A stretch of DNA of 64,000 nucleotides from Erythrobacter sp. (GTDB lineage Bacteria; Pseudomonadota; Alphaproteobacteria; Sphingomonadales; Sphingomonadaceae), in assembly GCA_030148605.1 (NCBI GenBank), contig JASBTD010000063.1, positions 62,001-126,000 of the forward strand, written 5' to 3'. Position 1 is the stretch's first letter. Each line of letters opens with the position of its first letter. Shown here piece after piece: positions 54,428 through 63,792 of this stretch. A program made the translations under genes and the position numbers. The notes under the pieces were generated by a model. That model was given only the letters and a program-made list of their open reading frames with translations, ran no database searches and had not been told where the DNA came from.

Positions 54428-55834
54428 TTATTTGCCAGCGTAGCGTGCGCGCAACATGTGGAAAGTCGCTCGCAAGCCATATGCTGCGCCACCGGCGGGC
54501 CTCCCGGGCTTGGCAGAGGGACGCCAGGCGAATGTGTCGAAATGTGCCCAGTCGATGGGTGTCCCGTCATCATGGGCGCCGACGAATTTGTCGAGGAACA
54601 ACCCCGCCACACTTGCTCCGGCGAACCCGTTGAAATGGGTGTTGTTTGTGTCGGCAATGTCGGACTTGAGCCATTCGGCATAGGCGGCGGGCAGCGGCAG
54701 TCGCCATGGCTCGTCATCGCAAGCCTTGCCGGCGTCGATCAACGCCTGCGCGGTCTCGTCCTTGCGTGTCATCAGCGCGGGGAAATCTGGGCCCAGAGCG
54801 ACGCGCGCCGCGCCGGTCAGCGTCGCGAAATCGACGATCAGGTCCGGCTTTTCTTCGCTCGCGCGGGTCAAGGCATCGCCCAGGATCAAGCGACCTTCCG
54901 CATCGGTATTGCCGATTTCGACGGTCAGGCCCTTGCGCGTGTTGAGGATATCGCCGGGGCGGAAAGAATTTCCGGCAATCGCGTTCTCAACCGCCGGGAT
55001 CAGCAGGTGCAGCCGCACAGGCAGCTTCGCGTTCATCACCAGCCTTGCAAGCGCGATCGCATGCGCCGCTCCGCCCATATCCTTTTTCATCAGCTTCATT
55101 CCGGCGGCTGATTTCACATCCAGTCCGCCCGAATCGAAGCACACGCCCTTGCCAACGATCGCAAGGCCGGGGTGCTTCTCGTCACCCCAGGTCAGCCGCA
55201 TCAGGCGCGGCGCATGGTGGCGCGCCGCCGCACGGCCCACCGCGTGGACCATGGGATAGTCTTTCTCCAGCGCATCGCCTTTGACCACTTTCAGCTTCGC
55301 GTCGAACGCCTTGGCGAGCTTTTCGCACTCGGCTTCAAGCGCGGCGGGCCCCATATCTTCGGCCGGCGTATTCACGAGATCGCGGACGAGGTTTTCGGCT
55401 TCAGCCTCGGCAATGGCATCATCCAGATGCTTGGCCTGCTTGCTCAACAGGATGCGCGGGCCGGTCGGCTCGTCATCCGGTTTGAGATAGCGAGTGAACT
55501 TGTATTGCGCGGCCTGCCAGCCGTGCAGCGCTGCGCCTGGCTCGCCATCGTTCAAGCGGTAGGTGCCTTCGGGCAAGTCCTCTGCCAGCTTGGCGAGGCA
55601 CCAACTGGTGAGCTTTTCCGGATCGGTCACGCCGCCCGCTGCGAACCAACCATCACCATCGGGCACGATAGCGACCTGCGCGGGCTTGGCTTCGAATTTC
55701 TGCGCCTTGATCGAAGCGCGCTGACCGGCCGAAAGCGGCTTCAGCCAGGCTTCGAAGCTGTCCTTGGTTACCAAATGGATCGTAGTGGCACTTTGCCCGC
55801 GATCGGGCTGGATCAACGCGTCTTTCTTGCTCAT
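54428..55834 (-). CDS. Cytosolic M17 leucyl aminopeptidase
   Basis: 468 residues, no signal peptide. The two-metal motifs are 'IVGKGVCFDSGGLDVKSAAG', 'MKLMKKDMGGAAHAIAL' and the canonical 'GNTDAEGRLILGDALTRASE'. 'PAVENAIAGNSFRPGDILN' precedes the last. It removes N-terminal amino acids from peptides in the cytoplasm. It is paralogous to the exported enzyme at 3525-5102, which has STDAEGRL instead. It is divergent from map across 61 bp. Confidence 0.93.
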   Translation of the reverse strand: MSKKDALIQPDRGQSATTIHLVTKDSFEAWLKPLSAGQRASIKAQKFEAKPAQVAIVPDGDGWFAAGGVTDPEKLTSWCLAKLAEDLPEGTYRLNDGEPGAALHGWQAAQYKFTRYLKPDDEPTGPRILLSKQAKHLDDAIAEAEAENLVRDLVNTPAEDMGPAALEAECEKLAKAFDAKLKVVKGDALEKDYPMVHAVGRAAARHHAPRLMRLTWGDEKHPGLAIVGKGVCFDSGGLDVKSAAGMKLMKKDMGGAAHAIALARLVMNAKLPVRLHLLIPAVENAIAGNSFRPGDILNTRKGLTVEIGNTDAEGRLILGDALTRASEEKPDLIVDFATLTGAARVALGPDFPALMTRKDETAQALIDAGKACDDEPWRLPLPAAYAEWLKSDIADTNNTHFNGFAGASVAGLFLDKFVGAHDDGTPIDWAHFDTFAWRPSAKPGRPAGGAAYGLRATFHMLRARYAGK

Positions 55835-55895
55835 GCGGAGCTAGATAGTGTCGCGGTGCGCGTTGTCACTCGCAATTTTGCGCGAGCGTCGCTAA

Positions 55896-56732
55896 ATGGG
55901 CTGCATGCACCAGTACCAAGTCATCGATGGAAGCGAGACCGTCTACCGCGACGGCACGATCAAGCTGCACGGGCCGGAAGGGTTCGAAGGGATGCGCAAG
56001 GCCGGTCGCCTTGCCGCAGAGATTCTCGATGAGCTGACGGAATTCGTGAAGCCCGGCGTGACTACGGCCGAGATCGACGACTTTGCGCGCGGCATGATGC
56101 TAGACGCAGGCGCGGTGCCTGCGACGCTGGGTTATCGCGGCTATGCGCATAGCTGCTGCACCTCGATCAACCATGTGATTTGCCACGGCATTCCGGGCGA
56201 CAAAGCGCTGAAAGATGGCGACATCGTTAACATCGATGTCACGCCGCTGCTCGACGGATGGCACGGCGATACCAGCCGCATGTTCTATGCTGGCGAGCCG
56301 CCGCTCAAGGCTACGCGGCTGGTCGATGTGACCTATGAATGCCTGATGCTGGGGATTGAGGCGGCGTCGAAGCCCGGCGCGCGGCTGGGCGATATCGGCG
56401 CGGCGATTGAAGCGCATGCGCGTCAGTTCCGCTATGGCGTAGTGCGCGAATTCTGCGGCCACGGGCTGGGGCGTCTGTTTCATGACGCACCCGAAGTGGT
56501 GCATGCAGCCAAAGCGGGGACGGGGCCGGAGCTCAAGCCCGGCATGTTCTTCACCATCGAGCCAATGATCAATGCAGGCAAACCCTGGGCGAAAGTGCTG
56601 GGCGATGGCTGGACCGCAGTGACCCGCGACAAGTCATTGAGCGCGCAATTCGAGCACTCGGTTGGCTTGACGGAAAACGGCGCGGAGATCTTCACCAAGA
56701 GCCCGAAGGGGCTGGATAAGCCGCCTTATTGA
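55896..56732 (+). CDS. map: Methionine aminopeptidase type I
   Basis: 278 residues. Metal ligands are spread over 'NIDVTPLLDGWHGDTSRMF' (two Asp), 'GHGLGRLFHDAPEV' (His), 'FFTIEPMINAG' (Glu) and 'SAQFEHSVGLTENGAEI' (Glu). 'INHVICHGIPGDKAL' carries the substrate His. It removes initiator Met. The start may be this ATG or the one three codons later. Positioned divergently to the M17 gene, so both ends of peptide processing lie together. Confidence 0.95.
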   Translation: MGCMHQYQVIDGSETVYRDGTIKLHGPEGFEGMRKAGRLAAEILDELTEFVKPGVTTAEIDDFARGMMLDAGAVPATLGYRGYAHSCCTSINHVICHGIPGDKALKDGDIVNIDVTPLLDGWHGDTSRMFYAGEPPLKATRLVDVTYECLMLGIEAASKPGARLGDIGAAIEAHARQFRYGVVREFCGHGLGRLFHDAPEVVHAAKAGTGPELKPGMFFTIEPMINAGKPWAKVLGDGWTAVTRDKSLSAQFEHSVGLTENGAEIFTKSPKGLDKPPY

Positions 56733-56745
56733 CCTTGCTCAAAAG

Positions 56746-56991
56746 CTACTTGGAACTGCCGTTTTGATCGCGCCCGAGCAATGCGACGCTAAAGCCCAAC
56801 AAAATTACCAATGCATTGAAAATTGCGTTTGCCCAGAATACAAGCGGGCGATCAATTCTGGCATAAGCCTCTCCCCCGAGCTCGAATACGCCCGAACGAA
56901 GCCCTTCGATCAGCTCCCATGAAAATGCCAATGCTATGATGCCCATCATCGTGCGCGCAAAGTTGGTCGCTTCGATGTTTGGTTTTTTCAC
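56746..56991 (-). CDS. Small two-helix membrane protein
   Basis: 81 residues with two hydrophobic segments ('MMGIIALAFSWELIEGLRSG', 'FWANAIFNALVILLGFSVAL'). No known motif. It lies 43 bp downstream of ccmB on the same strand and could be co-transcribed, but is not a recognised Ccm protein such as CcmD, which is shorter and single-pass. Confidence 0.55.
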   Translation of the reverse strand: MKKPNIEATNFARTMMGIIALAFSWELIEGLRSGVFELGGEAYARIDRPLVFWANAIFNALVILLGFSVALLGRDQNGSSK

Positions 56992-57034
56992 CTAACGAAA
57001 GCCCCTTTCAGTTTCAGCGCAGATTGCGCGGCAG

Positions 57035-57691
57035 CTAACCCTGACTCCCCGCCCTGATCGCCGCACCGGCAGCAAAGGGCGTGATCGCCACCAGCAGCAG
57101 GCTGATCGCGGCGGAGAAGCCCAGCGTAGCCGGGTCGCTGCGCTCGAGCGCGCCAGCTCCAAAGATCAGGATCGGCAGCGCAAGTGGGATCAGCAGCAAG
57201 CCAGACAAAGCCGCGCCTGCGCGCAGGCCCGCTGTCAGCGCGGCGATCATCAGGCCGATCGCCGCCAGCCCCGGCGTCCCCGCGAGCAATCCAAGCAACA
57301 GGAGCTGCAGCGTCTCGCCATCGAGATTGAGCAGCGCCGCGGCTGGGAAGCACGCGAGCATCAGCAGGGGACCAAAGCTCAGCCAATGCGCGAACAACCG
57401 CACCGCCATCACGCTTTCTTCAGTGATCCCGCGCAGCTTGAGCTGATCAAACAGGCCCAGCTCGATATCGGGCAGCACCAGCCTGTCCAATGGCAGGATC
57501 GCTGCGAGCAAGGCCGCAATCCACAAGACCCCGCCGCCGGTCTTCGCCAGCAGCGGTGCGTCCGGACCCACGGCGAAGGGATAGAGCATCGCCACGGCCA
57601 GAAAGAACAGCAGCGGCAACATAGCCCCGCCGCCGCGCCCGCCGCCGAGCAACAACATGCGCAGATCACGTTTGAGCAACGGCCATATCAC
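57035..57691 (-). CDS. ccmB: Heme exporter protein CcmB
   Basis: 218 residues with about six hydrophobic helices, starting 'MIWPLLKRDLRMLLLGGGRG' and with 'VLPDIELGLFDQLKLRGITE', matching the CcmB membrane subunit of the CcmABCD complex. It works with CcmA to move heme-loaded CcmE in cytochrome c biogenesis. ATGA overlap with ccmA. CcmC is not in the window. Confidence 0.9.
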   Translation of the reverse strand: MIWPLLKRDLRMLLLGGGRGGGAMLPLLFFLAVAMLYPFAVGPDAPLLAKTGGGVLWIAALLAAILPLDRLVLPDIELGLFDQLKLRGITEESVMAVRLFAHWLSFGPLLMLACFPAAALLNLDGETLQLLLLGLLAGTPGLAAIGLMIAALTAGLRAGAALSGLLLIPLALPILIFGAGALERSDPATLGFSAAISLLLVAITPFAAGAAIRAGSQG

Positions 57692-58269
57692 GCGACATAC
57701 TCCGCGAGCGCGAAGACGCTTAGCCGTTCGACCGCAATCGGCTGGTGCGAAGCCAGCACTACGATCCCACCCGCTGCCGCATGCGCGCTGACCGTTTCGC
57801 CAATGCGCGCCTGCGATCGATCATCGAGCCCGCTCAAGGGTTCGTCAAGCAGCCAGATTGGCGCGTTCTGGCACAGCAACCGCGCCATTGCCGCGCGTTT
57901 GCGCTGACCGGTCGAGAGGTAGCGCACCGGCACGTCGAGGAGAGCATCCAGTTCCATCGCAGCGAGTGCTGCCTCAGGATCGCTGCACCCGTCGACCTGC
58001 TGCCAAAAACGCAGCGCGATGCCCAGCGGCTGGTCAGGATCGAGCGCGGGTCGTTCGTCCAGCATGCCGATTGCGCCATCGTGCGATACCTCGCCCGCAT
58101 AAGGGCTCAGCAAGCCCGCAAGTATGCGCAGCAAACTCGTCTTCCCGGTGCCGTTTTCGCCGGTGACATGCAGCACATCGCCGCTTCCTAACGCCAGCGA
58201 TAGCCCGCGAAACAGCAGGCGGTCGCCTCTCATACAGGCAAGATCAGTGGCAGTGAGGCGCGCTTGCAT
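57688..58269 (-). CDS. ccmA: Heme exporter ATP-binding protein CcmA
   Basis: 193 residues from the ATG at 58267-58269 (MQARLTATD...); a longer frame extends upstream but lacks similarity. Walker A 'TGENGTGKTSLLRILAGLL' at about residues 37-44, signature 'RYLSTGQRKRAAMARLL' and Walker B 'APIWLLDEPLSGLDDRS'. It is the ATPase of the CcmAB transporter that releases holo-CcmE from CcmC. 4-bp overlap with ccmB. Confidence 0.92.
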   Translation of the reverse strand: MQARLTATDLACMRGDRLLFRGLSLALGSGDVLHVTGENGTGKTSLLRILAGLLSPYAGEVSHDGAIGMLDERPALDPDQPLGIALRFWQQVDGCSDPEAALAAMELDALLDVPVRYLSTGQRKRAAMARLLCQNAPIWLLDEPLSGLDDRSQARIGETVSAHAAAGGIVVLASHQPIAVERLSVFALAEYVA

Positions 58270-58332
58270 GATCGCCAGCGTTAGGCGAAAGGATGTGCGC
58301 GAACAAGCAGATGCGCCAAGAGGAGCCACCAC

Positions 58333-58623
58333 ATGTCAGTCCCCCAGCTTACCGATGCCGAATGCGACACTCTGCTCACCGCGCATCCCGAATGGTCAAT
58401 CGCGCGCGAAGGCAAGGCGATCGAGCGTACCTTCAAGTTCGAGAACTTCAGCGAGGCTTGGGGCTTCATGAACCGCGTCGCGCTGCTGGCGGAAAGCCAT
58501 GATCACCATCCCGAATGGTTCAATGTCTACAATCGGGTCGAGATCACGCTCACCACGCATGACGCGGATGGCCTGTCCGAACGCGATACGGTGATGGCGG
58601 CAGCGATTGATGCCCTGATCTAA
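58333..58623 (+). CDS. phhB: 4a-hydroxytetrahydrobiopterin dehydratase
   Basis: 96 residues. The family signature is '[20 protein letters not shown]' with the two catalytic His, followed by '[13 protein letters not shown]'. It recycles the pterin cofactor of phenylalanine hydroxylase and may also act as the DCoH-type regulator. GAGGAG lies before the ATG. It is divergent from ccmA and overlaps the convergent SDR gene end by 4 bp. Confidence 0.94.
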   Translation: MSVPQLTDAECDTLLTAHPEWSIAREGKAIERTFKFENFSEAWGFMNRVALLAESHDHHPEWFNVYNRVEITLTTHDADGLSERDTVMAAAIDALI

Positions 58624-59438
58624 CGCGCTGTACTCATGTCTTCGGTGCCAATGCCTTGATTGCGCATCTCCTTGCGCACTTTGCCCGGCATCCAGCGAGA
58701 CAGGAAGAGCAGGCGTTTTGCCATCTTGCCCACCGTGTAGTCGAGCTTGTCGCCGTGGACCGCATTCCACACGACTTCTGGCACAATGGAGACAGGGTTC
58801 ACTTCAACGCCAGCATCGACCAGCTGTTCTTTCACTGACTGATTGGTGCCATCAGCCGTCTGCTCGATGATCGGTGTGTCGATAAAGCCCGGGCAAAGCG
58901 AAGCGACCTTGATTCCGTCATCGGCCCATTCTGCATCCAGGCTGTTGGTCAATCCGCGCACAGCCCATTTGGTTGCGCAGTAGACAGAAAGGTTGGGCGC
59001 GCCGATAATACCGGCCAGGCTGGCTGTGTTGATCAAGGCTGAGCCAGGAGCAGTTTTCTTCAAATGCGGGTGCGCGGCTTGTGCGCCGTAAATCACCCCT
59101 TTGAGGTTTACATCGAGCAAGGCTTCGACTTCATTGCTAGGCTGTTCGATGATCGGTCCGCCGTGTCCGATACCCGCATTGTTGAACAACACATCGATGC
59201 GCCCGCCCGCAGCGGTGGAGAAAGCATTCAGCGCTTCGTCCCATGCCGCACGGTCGCGCACGTCAAGCTTGTGCGCATATTTGAAGCCGCCCTCGATCAG
59301 GCCCAGCGTGTCTTCCATCGCTTGCTCATTGACATCACCGATGCCGACAAACCAGCCGCGTTCAGCGAAATAGACCGCAACTGCGCGACCGATGCCGGAA
59401 CCGCCGCCGGTGATGAAGATTGACCTGCGCTCGCTCAA
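58620..59438 (-). CDS. Short-chain dehydrogenase/reductase
   Basis: 272 residues from a TTG start preceded by GGAGAGAG. Rossmann motif '[20 protein letters not shown]', '[12 protein letters not shown]', '[20 protein letters not shown]' with catalytic Tyr-x3-Lys ('[10 protein letters not shown]') and '[11 protein letters not shown]'. The C-terminal ~60 residues carry a basic hydrophobic helix ('[20 protein letters not shown]'), common in sphingomonad SDRs. Substrate unknown. Its stop overlaps the phhB stop region on the opposite strand. Confidence 0.88.
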   Translation of the reverse strand: MSERRSIFITGGGSGIGRAVAVYFAERGWFVGIGDVNEQAMEDTLGLIEGGFKYAHKLDVRDRAAWDEALNAFSTAAGGRIDVLFNNAGIGHGGPIIEQPSNEVEALLDVNLKGVIYGAQAAHPHLKKTAPGSALINTASLAGIIGAPNLSVYCATKWAVRGLTNSLDAEWADDGIKVASLCPGFIDTPIIEQTADGTNQSVKEQLVDAGVEVNPVSIVPEVVWNAVHGDKLDYTVGKMAKRLLFLSRWMPGKVRKEMRNQGIGTEDMSTAR

Positions 59439-59459
59439 ATTCTCTCTCCCGAAAAGAAA

Positions 59460-59485
59460 CCGCGTGAAGGATTAACCTCACGCGG
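59460..59485 (-). terminator. Terminator of the S9 peptidase gene
   Basis: ccgcgtga (59460-59467) pairs with tcacgcgg (59478-59485) with a one-base bulge next to gg/cc. The minus strand runs on into TTTCTTTTC. It lies just after the S9 gene and before the SDR start. Confidence 0.72.
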
Positions 59486-59512
59486 CTTACATGTCAGCAA
59501 AATTACTTGCTG

Positions 59513-61585
59513 TTAGTTGCCTAAAGCAGCTTCCAATCCAACGACATGCTCTGCGCCTTCAAGGATCTGAGTGGTCGAGGGCTCCAGCACATCGCCAAGC
59601 GGCTCCGCACGTCCACCCAGGCATTCAGCCAGGAAATTCTCGGCAATACCGAAGAAAGCGATATTGTTGGTGGGCTTGGCAAAGCCGTGGCCTTCATCTG
59701 GGTAAAGAACATAGGTCACAGGGATACCCGCTTCCTTCATCGCGCCTACGATCTGGTCGCTTTCAGACTGCTTCACGCGCGGATCATTGGCCCCTTGCGC
59801 AATTAGCAGCGGCTTGGTGATCTGGTCTGCCTTGTAAAGCGGGCTTGCGGCTTTCAGCAGCGCCAAGCCTTCTTCGGTGTTGGGGTCGCCCATACGCTCA
59901 TGGAATATCTTCACCAGCGGTGCCCAATAAGGCGGGATAGTGCCGAGCAGCGTTTCAAGGTTTGACGGGCCAACGATGTCAACGCCGCAGGCAAAGGTTT
60001 CAGGCGTGAAGGTGAGCCCGGCCAGTGTTGCGTAGCCACCATAGGAGCCGCCCATGATCGCCACCTGGTCCTTGCCGGTAACGCCATGCTCGATTGCCCA
60101 GTTGGTGGCATCGATCAGGTCGTCATGCATCTTGAGGCCCCACTGCTTGTTGCCAGCATTGAGGAAATCCTTGCCGAAGCCGGTCGAGCCGCGGAAATTG
60201 ACGGAGAGTACCGCGTAGCCGCGATTGGCCAGCATCTGGTGCACTGTATTGAAGCCATAGCTGTCGCGCGCCCACGGTCCACCATGCACGAACAACACCA
60301 TGGGCACAGCATGTTCCGGCTTGCCATCGCCATCTGCATCGCTGCCGGGCGGCAGGGTGAGGTATGATGGCAGAGTCAGCCCGTCGCGGCTGGCGATCTC
60401 GATTGGGTGCATCGGCTGAAGCGGGGCGCCTTCGAGTTCGGGCCGGGTGGTATAGAAATGCTCGAGCGTGCCCGCGCTACGATCATAGATATAGGTTGAG
60501 CTCGGCGCGGTCAGCGGATCGTTCCATACGATCCAGGTCTTGTCATCATCGGTGCGCGACTGGATGCCGAACTCACCGTCGAGCTTGCTGTCGAGGAACG
60601 CAAGTGATGCGGCAATCTCGTCATCAATCGCTGTCCATTCCGTGGTCAGATATTCGGCTGAATAGGCTTCCACAACGCCGGTCTTGGGATCGCGGATAGT
60701 GCCGCCGATGTCGGCCTTGTCATTCTCGGCGATAAGCGTGCGGGTGCCGGTCGCGACATCCTCGGCATAGAGCGCCGCAGTATTACGCCCGCGGCTGTCG
60801 AGCCAGTAGAGGATCGAGCCGTCATTGGTGTAGCCGGCCGGATTGGTGGTGAGCGAATCTTCCATCTCGGTCGAAGAGAACGGCTCATCTTCGACCACAT
60901 TGTCGACAACACGGAAGTAATCCGTTCCGCCCTCGGCATTCTGGCGCAAGGCCATGCGCACGGTCAGCGTGTCATCAGCCATGAAACCGGCATAGCTCTC
61001 GTTCTCGATCACCATGGTCAATTCGCCGGTATTGAGATCGAGCAGATGCACGTCATGGAACTGCGGATTGCGATTGTTGAGCCCGACAAGAATCTTGTCG
61101 CGGATACTTTCTGAGCCGCCGATGATGTTCACACGTGTGTTTTCAAACGGAGTCAGCGTGGTTTCATCTCCGCTGGCGATATTCACACCGTAAAGCAGGA
61201 AATTCTCGTCGCCGCCCTTGTCCTGAATATAGAGCAGGCTCTGCGAATCGGGCGACCAGAAATACTGGCGGATCGGGCGGTCTGTTGCATCGGTCATCAC
61301 CTTGGCGTCGTCCGGATTATCTGCTGGAGCGAGCCAGATATTGAGCACGCCATCCTTCGGTGCCAGCCAGCTCAGCCATTTGCCATCAGGACTGATCTGG
61401 CCTGAAGCCTTGGTCGGATTGCCGAACAGCGCGTCGCGCGGGATCAGGGGGGTGGCTTCGTGATGCTGGTGCATTGTTGCTCCGTTGGATGCGTGATGGT
61501 CTGCCAAGGCTGTACCGGAAAAGGCGATGGCGCATGCGGCCAATGTGGTGGTCAGTAGGCGGGTTGCCAGGCTACGTCTGGACAT
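59513..61585 (-). CDS. Exported S9-family prolyl oligopeptidase (acylaminoacyl-peptidase-like)
   Basis: 690 residues with a signal peptide ('LLTTTLAACAIAFSGTALAD') followed by a His-rich short stretch. Residues ~50-420 make a beta-propeller ('GQISPDGKWLSWLAPKDG', 'PDSQSLLYIQDKGGDEN'). The alpha/beta-hydrolase end has the nucleophile in 'AIMGGSYGGYATLAGL', Asp in 'AQGANDPRVKQSESDQIV' and His in 'YPDEGHGFAKPTN'. It degrades peptides outside the cytoplasm. AGAGGA lies before the ATG, and a likely promoter lies upstream. Confidence 0.92.
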   Translation of the reverse strand: MSRRSLATRLLTTTLAACAIAFSGTALADHHASNGATMHQHHEATPLIPRDALFGNPTKASGQISPDGKWLSWLAPKDGVLNIWLAPADNPDDAKVMTDATDRPIRQYFWSPDSQSLLYIQDKGGDENFLLYGVNIASGDETTLTPFENTRVNIIGGSESIRDKILVGLNNRNPQFHDVHLLDLNTGELTMVIENESYAGFMADDTLTVRMALRQNAEGGTDYFRVVDNVVEDEPFSSTEMEDSLTTNPAGYTNDGSILYWLDSRGRNTAALYAEDVATGTRTLIAENDKADIGGTIRDPKTGVVEAYSAEYLTTEWTAIDDEIAASLAFLDSKLDGEFGIQSRTDDDKTWIVWNDPLTAPSSTYIYDRSAGTLEHFYTTRPELEGAPLQPMHPIEIASRDGLTLPSYLTLPPGSDADGDGKPEHAVPMVLFVHGGPWARDSYGFNTVHQMLANRGYAVLSVNFRGSTGFGKDFLNAGNKQWGLKMHDDLIDATNWAIEHGVTGKDQVAIMGGSYGGYATLAGLTFTPETFACGVDIVGPSNLETLLGTIPPYWAPLVKIFHERMGDPNTEEGLALLKAASPLYKADQITKPLLIAQGANDPRVKQSESDQIVGAMKEAGIPVTYVLYPDEGHGFAKPTNNIAFFGIAENFLAECLGGRAEPLGDVLEPSTTQILEGAEHVVGLEAALGN

Positions 61586-61624
61586 TGGGGGGATCCTCTC
61601 TCTGCTAAAAAGGTGTGTTGGAAA

Positions 61625-61653
61625 ATTAATACTCAGACAGATTTATGTAGCAA
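61625..61653 (-). promoter_or_regulatory. Putative sigma-70 promoter of the S9 peptidase gene
   Basis: On the minus strand TTGCTA (61653-61648) and ATTAAT (61630-61625) are 17 bp apart, in an A/T-rich gap, about 40 bp before the start codon. Confidence 0.45.
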
Positions 61654-61659
61654 GAGCAA

Positions 61660-62277
61660 TTAAAGCGCTGGATTGGCGTAATAATGCCAAGTGAAGATCG
61701 CCATCGCTCCGCGATGCGGGCGCCATTGCTCCGCAAGCTCGCGAGTGGGTTTTTCCGTCGGTCGTTCTGGCAGGTCAAGCAGACGTTTCACACCTTCTTG
61801 CACCGCCAGGTCTCCCGCTGGCCAGATGTCGGGGCGGCCTTCTGCGAACAAGAGGTAGATTTCCGCTGACCAGCGGCCGATGCCCTTGATCCGGGTGAGT
61901 TCGGCAATGGCTTCCTCGTCATCATGGGGCAAATTGTCGAAGTCGAGCTCGCCAGCAGCAACCAGTTCGCAGAGCGATCGGGCATAGCCTTGCTTCTGGC
62001 GAGACAGGCCGCAAGCGCGCAGCGTATCGAAATCGCGCTCCAGCACACAGGTCGGCTTGAAATCAGGGCCAAGTTCGGCCTCCAGCTTGTTCCACATCGA
62101 GGTGGCGGCAGCGACGGAGACCTGCTGGCCCACAATGGTGCGCAGAAGTGTCTTATAACCCGTATCGCGGATGCGCGGCTCGGGATAGCCGATGCGGTCA
62201 AGCTGCTGCGCAACCCGCGGATCCCGGTTCGCGACGGCATCCAGCCCTTCGCGGATTGTCTTTGCGCTCAGGCTCAC
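61660..62277 (-). CDS. DNA-3-methyladenine glycosylase II-like (HhH-GPD)
   Basis: 205 residues starting with GTG, GGGGA upstream. The helix-hairpin-helix and catalytic Asp are in 'LTRIKGIGRWSAEIYLLF' and 'DIWPAGDLAVQEGVKRLL'. 'TLLRTIVGQQVSVAAATSMW' is the substrate-side motif of the AlkA group. It excises alkylated bases from DNA. It matches a short AlkA-like glycosylase without the regulatory Ada domain. Confidence 0.9.
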   Translation of the reverse strand: MSLSAKTIREGLDAVANRDPRVAQQLDRIGYPEPRIRDTGYKTLLRTIVGQQVSVAAATSMWNKLEAELGPDFKPTCVLERDFDTLRACGLSRQKQGYARSLCELVAAGELDFDNLPHDDEEAIAELTRIKGIGRWSAEIYLLFAEGRPDIWPAGDLAVQEGVKRLLDLPERPTEKPTRELAEQWRPHRGAMAIFTWHYYANPAL

Positions 62278-62384
62278 TAACTAATCCCCTAGCTTGCAAA
62301 TCGGGCCGCACCTGCTTAGCAGCCCGTCCAAACCGACATTAGGGCGCTCAACCATGATTGCCCACCGCAAAAGGGAAAGCACAA

Positions 62385-62702
62385 ATGCCGAAGCTGACAG
62401 TCGTCAATCGCGATGGTGAAGAATCCACGATCGATGTCGAAGATGGTCTGACCGTGATGGAAGCCATCCGTGACAACGGCTTTGATGAGTTGCTCGCACT
62501 GTGCGGCGGCTGCTGCTCTTGCGCGACCTGCCATGTGCATGTCGATCCGGCATTCGCTGGCAAGCTGCCGGCGATGAGCGAAGACGAAGATGACCTGCTG
62601 GAAAGCTCGGACCATCGCAACGAGTCTTCGCGGCTGTCTTGCCAGATTGCCTTCACGGATGATCTTGACGGGCTCAAGGTTACTATTGCCCCTGAAGATT
62701 GA
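62385..62702 (+). CDS. 2Fe-2S ferredoxin (adrenodoxin type)
   Basis: 105 residues from the ATG at 62385, AAGGGAAAG upstream. The Fe-S ligands follow C-x5-C-x2-C...C: C40, C46, C49 and C86 ('[18 protein letters not shown]', '[10 protein letters not shown]'). An acidic patch ('[14 protein letters not shown]') is typical of ferredoxins that serve cytochrome P450 or Fe-S assembly. Partner unknown. Confidence 0.93.
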   Translation: MPKLTVVNRDGEESTIDVEDGLTVMEAIRDNGFDELLALCGGCCSCATCHVHVDPAFAGKLPAMSEDEDDLLESSDHRNESSRLSCQIAFTDDLDGLKVTIAPED

Positions 62703-62744
62703 TCTTCATTGCGGGATGAGCAGCCTAGGCTTATCTCTCGTGCC

Positions 62745-63758
62745 ATGAATATTACTCAGCCTTTCGGCTCAACGCTCGAATTGATCGGCAACACGCCGCT
62801 TGTCCTCTTGAAAGGGGCGAGCGAGGCAGCCGGTTGCGAAATCTATGGCAAGTGCGAATTCGCCAATCCCGGTTCTTCGGTAAAGGACCGCGCGGCGCTC
62901 TACATGATCCGCGATGCCGAAGCGCGCGGAGAGTTGAAGCCTGGCGGAACGGTGATCGAAGGCACCGCTGGAAACACCGGCATTGGTCTTGCGCTGGTGG
63001 CCAATGCGCTTGGCTACAAGACGATCATCGTCATGCCTGACAACCAGTCCAAGGAAAAGATGGACACGCTGCGCGCATTGGGTGCGGAGCTGGTGCTGGT
63101 TCCGCCGACGAAATATGCTGACCCTGCGCATTTCCAGCACACGTCGCGCCGTATGGCCGAAGAGATGGAAGGCGCGATTTGGGCAGGCCAGTTCGACAAC
63201 ACGGCCAACCGCAAGGCGCATATCGAAGGCACCGCGCCAGAGCTGTGGGAGCAGCTCGGCGGTAGAATTGATGGCTTTACCTGCGCAGCTGGCACGGGCG
63301 GTACGATCGCCGGCGTTGGCATGGGGCTCAAGGCTTTCGACGAGAATGTGCGCATCGCGCTAACCGATCCGCATGGTGCGGCGCTGTACAATTACTTTGC
63401 CCATGGCGAGCTCAAGGCCGAGGGATCATCCGTGGCCGAGGGAATCGGGCAAGGTCGCATCACCGCCAATCTCGAAGGCGCGCCGATTGATGACCAGTTT
63501 CGCATCTCTGACGAAGAGGGGCTGCAATGGGTCGCGCAATTGCTCAAGGAAGAGGGGCTCTGCCTCGGCTTGTCCTCGGGCATCAATGTCGCTGGCGCAG
63601 TAGAGCTGGGCAAAAAACTCGTCGCCGAAGGCCGCAAGGATGTGCGGGTGGCAACGATCCTGTGCGACACCGGCTTCCGCTATCTTTCGACGCTTTACAA
63701 CGCCGATTGGCTGCGTTCGAAAGCTTTGCCGGTGTTCGACTGGCTCGAGCAAGCCTGA
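62745..63758 (+). CDS. cysK: Cysteine synthase A
   Basis: 337 residues from the ATG at 62745 (MNITQPFGSTL...). PLP Lys is K47 in 'NPGSSVKDRAALYMI'; 'EGTAGNTGIGLALVANALGY' and 'CAAGTGGTIAGVGMGLKAFD' bind substrate and cofactor. It forms cysteine from O-acetylserine and sulfide. Somewhat divergent from the shortest CysK types, with the 'NQSKEKMDTLRALGAELVLV' segment. It follows the ferredoxin by 42 bp. Confidence 0.93.
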   Translation: MNITQPFGSTLELIGNTPLVLLKGASEAAGCEIYGKCEFANPGSSVKDRAALYMIRDAEARGELKPGGTVIEGTAGNTGIGLALVANALGYKTIIVMPDNQSKEKMDTLRALGAELVLVPPTKYADPAHFQHTSRRMAEEMEGAIWAGQFDNTANRKAHIEGTAPELWEQLGGRIDGFTCAAGTGGTIAGVGMGLKAFDENVRIALTDPHGAALYNYFAHGELKAEGSSVAEGIGQGRITANLEGAPIDDQFRISDEEGLQWVAQLLKEEGLCLGLSSGINVAGAVELGKKLVAEGRKDVRVATILCDTGFRYLSTLYNADWLRSKALPVFDWLEQA

Positions 63759-63792
63759 TTGACTGCGCGGCGGATTGGCTTAGCCTAGGTCC

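Noticed and set aside
56988-57386. Minus-strand open frame of 132 codons overlapping ccmB
   Set aside because: Another frame of ccmB, Arg/Ala/Gly-rich as expected for a GC-rich shadow frame.
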